Shown: positions 6,804 through 7,917 of the stretch, piece by piece
Layout: each line of letters begins with the position of its first letter
How positions within the stretch are numbered: position 1 is the stretch's first letter
Source of the DNA: [Eubacterium] saphenum
GTDB taxonomy: Bacteria; Bacillota; Clostridia; Oscillospirales; Ruminococcaceae
Assembly: GCA_004555855.1 (NCBI GenBank)
Contig: SFJQ01000098.1
Span: 1-7,917 of the forward strand
Direction of reading: 5' to 3'
DNA length: 7,917 nucleotides
Notes under the pieces: generated by a model
What the model saw: only the letters and a program-made list of their open reading frames with translations
Databases searched by the model: none
What the model was told of the DNA's origin: nothing
Translations under genes and position numbers: made by a program

Positions 6804-6838
6804 GTCATTTTCTGCAAATTGCGGGGATTTCGGACAGC

Positions 6839-6866
6839 AAAATGCGGCAGCCCGAAAACTGCCGCA
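6839..6866 (-). terminator. Intrinsic terminator of the minus-strand ABC ATPase gene
   Basis: On the minus strand TGCGGCAG / CTGCCGCA (6859-6866 and 6843-6850) forms an 8-bp GC-rich stem with an 8-base loop, followed by TTTT (6842-6839). It lies 5 bases after the stop of the ATPase gene. The T run is short, so termination may be partial. Confidence 0.75.
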
Positions 6867-6871
6867 AACCG

Positions 6872-7441
6872 TTATTGTGAAATAATTCTTCCGTCCGAAA
6901 TCTCGATAATCCTCTCGCATTGCTTTGCAACACCCATATCGTGCGTGACGATAACGACGGTTTTTCCCTCGCTGTTAAGAGATTTGAACACGCTCATAAT
7001 TTCTCCGGCGGTTTTGCTGTCAAGTGCGCCCGTTGGCTCGTCTGCGAGAATTATCGACGGCTCGTTTACGATTGCACGCGCAATTGCTACACGCTGCTTC
7101 TGACCGCCCGAGAGCTTGTTTACGGGCTTTTTTGCGTACTGTTCCATTCCAACCGATTTGAGCGCGTTCAACGCTTTTTCACGGCTGTTGGGCTTTTTCT
7201 TCTTGGAAAAATCAAGCGGCAGCAGCACGTTTTCAATTGCCGTAAAATCATCAACCAGAGCGAAATCCTGCATAACAATCCCGATTTTTTCATTTCGTAT
7301 CTCAGCGCTTTGCCTTTCCGAAAGCTTTTTCACAAGCTTTTCGTCAAGATAATACTCGCCGCTCTCATAGCTGTCGATACAAGCTAAAATGTGCAGCAGC
7401 GTTGTTTTTCCCGCGCCAGATTTGCCGATTATCGCAGACAT
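6872..7441 (-). CDS. ABC transporter ATP-binding protein (MacB/LolD-type), N-terminally truncated, probable gene remnant
   Basis: From the first possible ATG (7439-7441) this encodes 189 residues: Walker A GKSGAGKT (6-13), Q-loop Q58 (IVMQDF), signature LSGGQKQR (110-117), Walker B IILADEP (130-136), D-loop TGALD (137-141) and H-loop H167 (VTHD). The ADEPTGALD form is typical of MacB/LolD/FtsE-like ATPases that drive FtsX-like permeases. Family members normally start about 35 residues before Walker A; here that region, including the A-loop aromatic residue, is missing. The frame stays open upstream for 19 codons (to TAA at 7499-7501), and the last of these (FSLEIEEGEM) are clearly family-like, so the gene once continued and was cut between about 7466 and 7500. 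No ATG, GTG or TTG lies in that extension. The GGAG just before the ATG is part of those codons and is too close to be a designed site. No partner permease is in the window. The terminator at 6839-6866 remains. A short product is conceivable, but function without the A-loop is doubtful. Confidence 0.8.
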   Translation of the reverse strand: MSAIIGKSGAGKTTLLHILACIDSYESGEYYLDEKLVKKLSERQSAEIRNEKIGIVMQDFALVDDFTAIENVLLPLDFSKKKKPNSREKALNALKSVGMEQYAKKPVNKLSGGQKQRVAIARAIVNEPSIILADEPTGALDSKTAGEIMSVFKSLNSEGKTVVIVTHDMGVAKQCERIIEISDGRIISQ

Positions 7442-7500
7442 TTCTCCTTCTTCAATTTCAAGCGAAAAAGCAGGAGCTGCTGGCGAAAATTTAAGAAGTT

Positions 7501-7790
7501 AATAGTTTTCTACAAAGTACATAAAGAACGGAGGAAATTTATGACTAATTATGAAAAACTTATGGAATTATATAACGAAATAGATAACCTTATTGCGTCA
7601 AGAGTATCAAGCGACGCCCCCGCATTTACAAAATGGTATACAAAAGCAGAGCGCTTTCTTAAAAATCAATTTGGTGAAGAGAGTGAAGAACGAAATAATT
7701 TTTTAAAAACACGTTTTACTCCTATATGCTTTACTCCAAATGGTTCCAGAAATGAATTCAACGAATCATGTAGAATAGCTTTATGCTGTT
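7501..7790. other. AT-rich segment between two gene-breaking junctions
   Basis: By hand count 7501-7780 is about 32% GC, against about 43-58% in sampled lines of the ATPase gene to the left and about 48% in 7801-7917. The left border coincides with loss of the ATPase 5' end (7466-7500), and the right border with the abrupt end of the 86-residue ORF. I saw no terminal inverted repeats or target duplications at the borders; the short GCGAAAA direct repeat (7462-7468 and 7483-7489) is both too close and too short to define an element. It is best read as a fragment of transferred DNA. Confidence 0.4.
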
Positions 7791-7801
7791 GTCTTAAATG
7801 A
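7541..7801 (+). CDS. Small protein, probably the truncated N-terminal part of a larger protein
   Basis: The ATG at 7541 follows GGAGG (7530-7534) by 6 bases, a good ribosome binding site; the frame is open further up but that part is antisense to the ATPase gene. The 86 residues begin MTNYEKLMELYNEIDNLI and contain FTKWYTKAERFLKNQFGEES. This W-x-x-K-x-x-x-F-L-x-x-x-FG pattern resembles, from memory, small helical N-terminal domains attached to TIR-like or other nucleotide-binding effectors of bacterial defence genes; I cannot confirm this without a search. The end (…FNESCRIALCCCLK) has three cysteines in a row and then stops, and it overlaps the end of an opposite-strand reading frame, suggesting that the natural C-terminal part was replaced at a junction near 7785-7800. 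Codon use is AT-rich (about 32% GC over 7501-7780 by hand count), unlike the neighbours. No convincing promoter is visible. Confidence 0.5.
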   Translation: MTNYEKLMELYNEIDNLIASRVSSDAPAFTKWYTKAERFLKNQFGEESEERNNFLKTRFTPICFTPNGSRNEFNESCRIALCCCLK

Positions 7802-7917
7802 AAGTGTACGAGCTATAAGGCGTATCTTGAGCCTGTTACGCATTTCCTCGTCAACCATAGGATAGGAATTGCCGTACTCGTCACGCACCAATCGGGTGCA
7901 GAGTTTGGCAATATAGC
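7781..7917 (-). CDS. 3' end of an unrecognised gene, 5' part outside window
   Basis: On the minus strand a frame is open from the window edge for 44 codons to TAA at 7781-7783. It reads YIAKLCTRLVRDEYGNSY, then PMVDEEMRNRLKIRLIARTL and SFKTTA. The composition (alternating charged and hydrophobic residues, helix-like C-terminal half) looks like real protein, and the other two frames on this strand have stops. I do not recognise the family. Its last residues are antisense to the end of the plus-strand 86-residue ORF (21-base overlap), and they lie at the composition change near 7790, so this gene may itself have lost its natural C-terminus there. Confidence 0.4.
   Translation of the reverse strand, partial: YIAKLCTRLVRDEYGNSYPMVDEEMRNRLKIRLIARTLSFKTTA

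Noticed and set aside
7391..7540. N-terminal extension of the 86-residue ORF
   Set aside because: It is antisense to the Walker A region of the ABC ATPase, and the GGAGG at 7530-7534 points to ATG 7541.
1..7917. CRISPR array, tRNA or rRNA genes, complete insertion sequence
   Set aside because: No spaced direct repeats of suitable length, no tRNA-like cloverleaf with CCA-type end, no rRNA sequence and no complete transposase with terminal repeats were seen.

Overview
The window looks like chromosomal DNA of an anaerobic Firmicute, most likely a gut Clostridia of the Oscillospiraceae/Ruminococcaceae type. The evidence is moderate GC, strong AGGAGG-type ribosome binding sites before most genes, a perfect TTGACA-N17-TATAAT promoter, and a YtrA-type GntR/ABC operon. 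The taxonomic placement is an inference from gene content, not from a marker gene.

Left third (1-3139, minus strand). Three genes read leftwards as a probable operon: a large MalT-like LuxR-family regulator with an N-terminal P-loop ATPase and a C-terminal LuxR helix-turn-helix (767-3139), a small ECF-type sigma factor (230-721), and the start of an unrecognised small gene that leaves the window (1-134). Gaps are about 45 and 95 bases with no convincing terminator. A regulator that senses through its ATPase/repeat region would therefore share a transcript with a sigma factor.

Intergenic region (3140-3642). It holds a minus-strand promoter for the LuxR-like gene with a perfect dyad directly upstream of a poor -35 box, an AT-rich stretch, a GC-richer island that can fold into a compact multi-helix RNA ending at a T7 run (not a family I recognise), and a consensus plus-strand promoter with a GntR operator over its start site.

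Middle (3643-6803, plus strand). A tightly overlapping three-gene operon encodes a short YtrA-type GntR repressor, an ABC ATPase with the FSKGM-type signature, and a 616-residue permease with about nine membrane segments and a large hydrophilic C-terminal domain. A strong intrinsic terminator closes it. By analogy to ytr/bcr-like operons it probably responds to a cell-envelope-active compound; the substrate cannot be read from the sequence.

Right end (6839-7917). A convergent minus-strand MacB/LolD-type ABC ATPase gene has its own terminator but lacks the codons before its Walker A region. It abuts an AT-rich (about 32% GC by hand count) 280-base segment carrying an 86-residue ORF that looks like the N-terminal part of a longer protein. 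That ORF in turn runs into a higher-GC segment with the 3' end of another minus-strand gene. At least two genes appear broken at two junctions within about 350 bases, so this end reads as a recombination scar or the edge of an accessory region. I did not find a clear complete novel system. The most interesting points are the LuxR/sigma pairing, the candidate structured RNA, and the mosaic right end.
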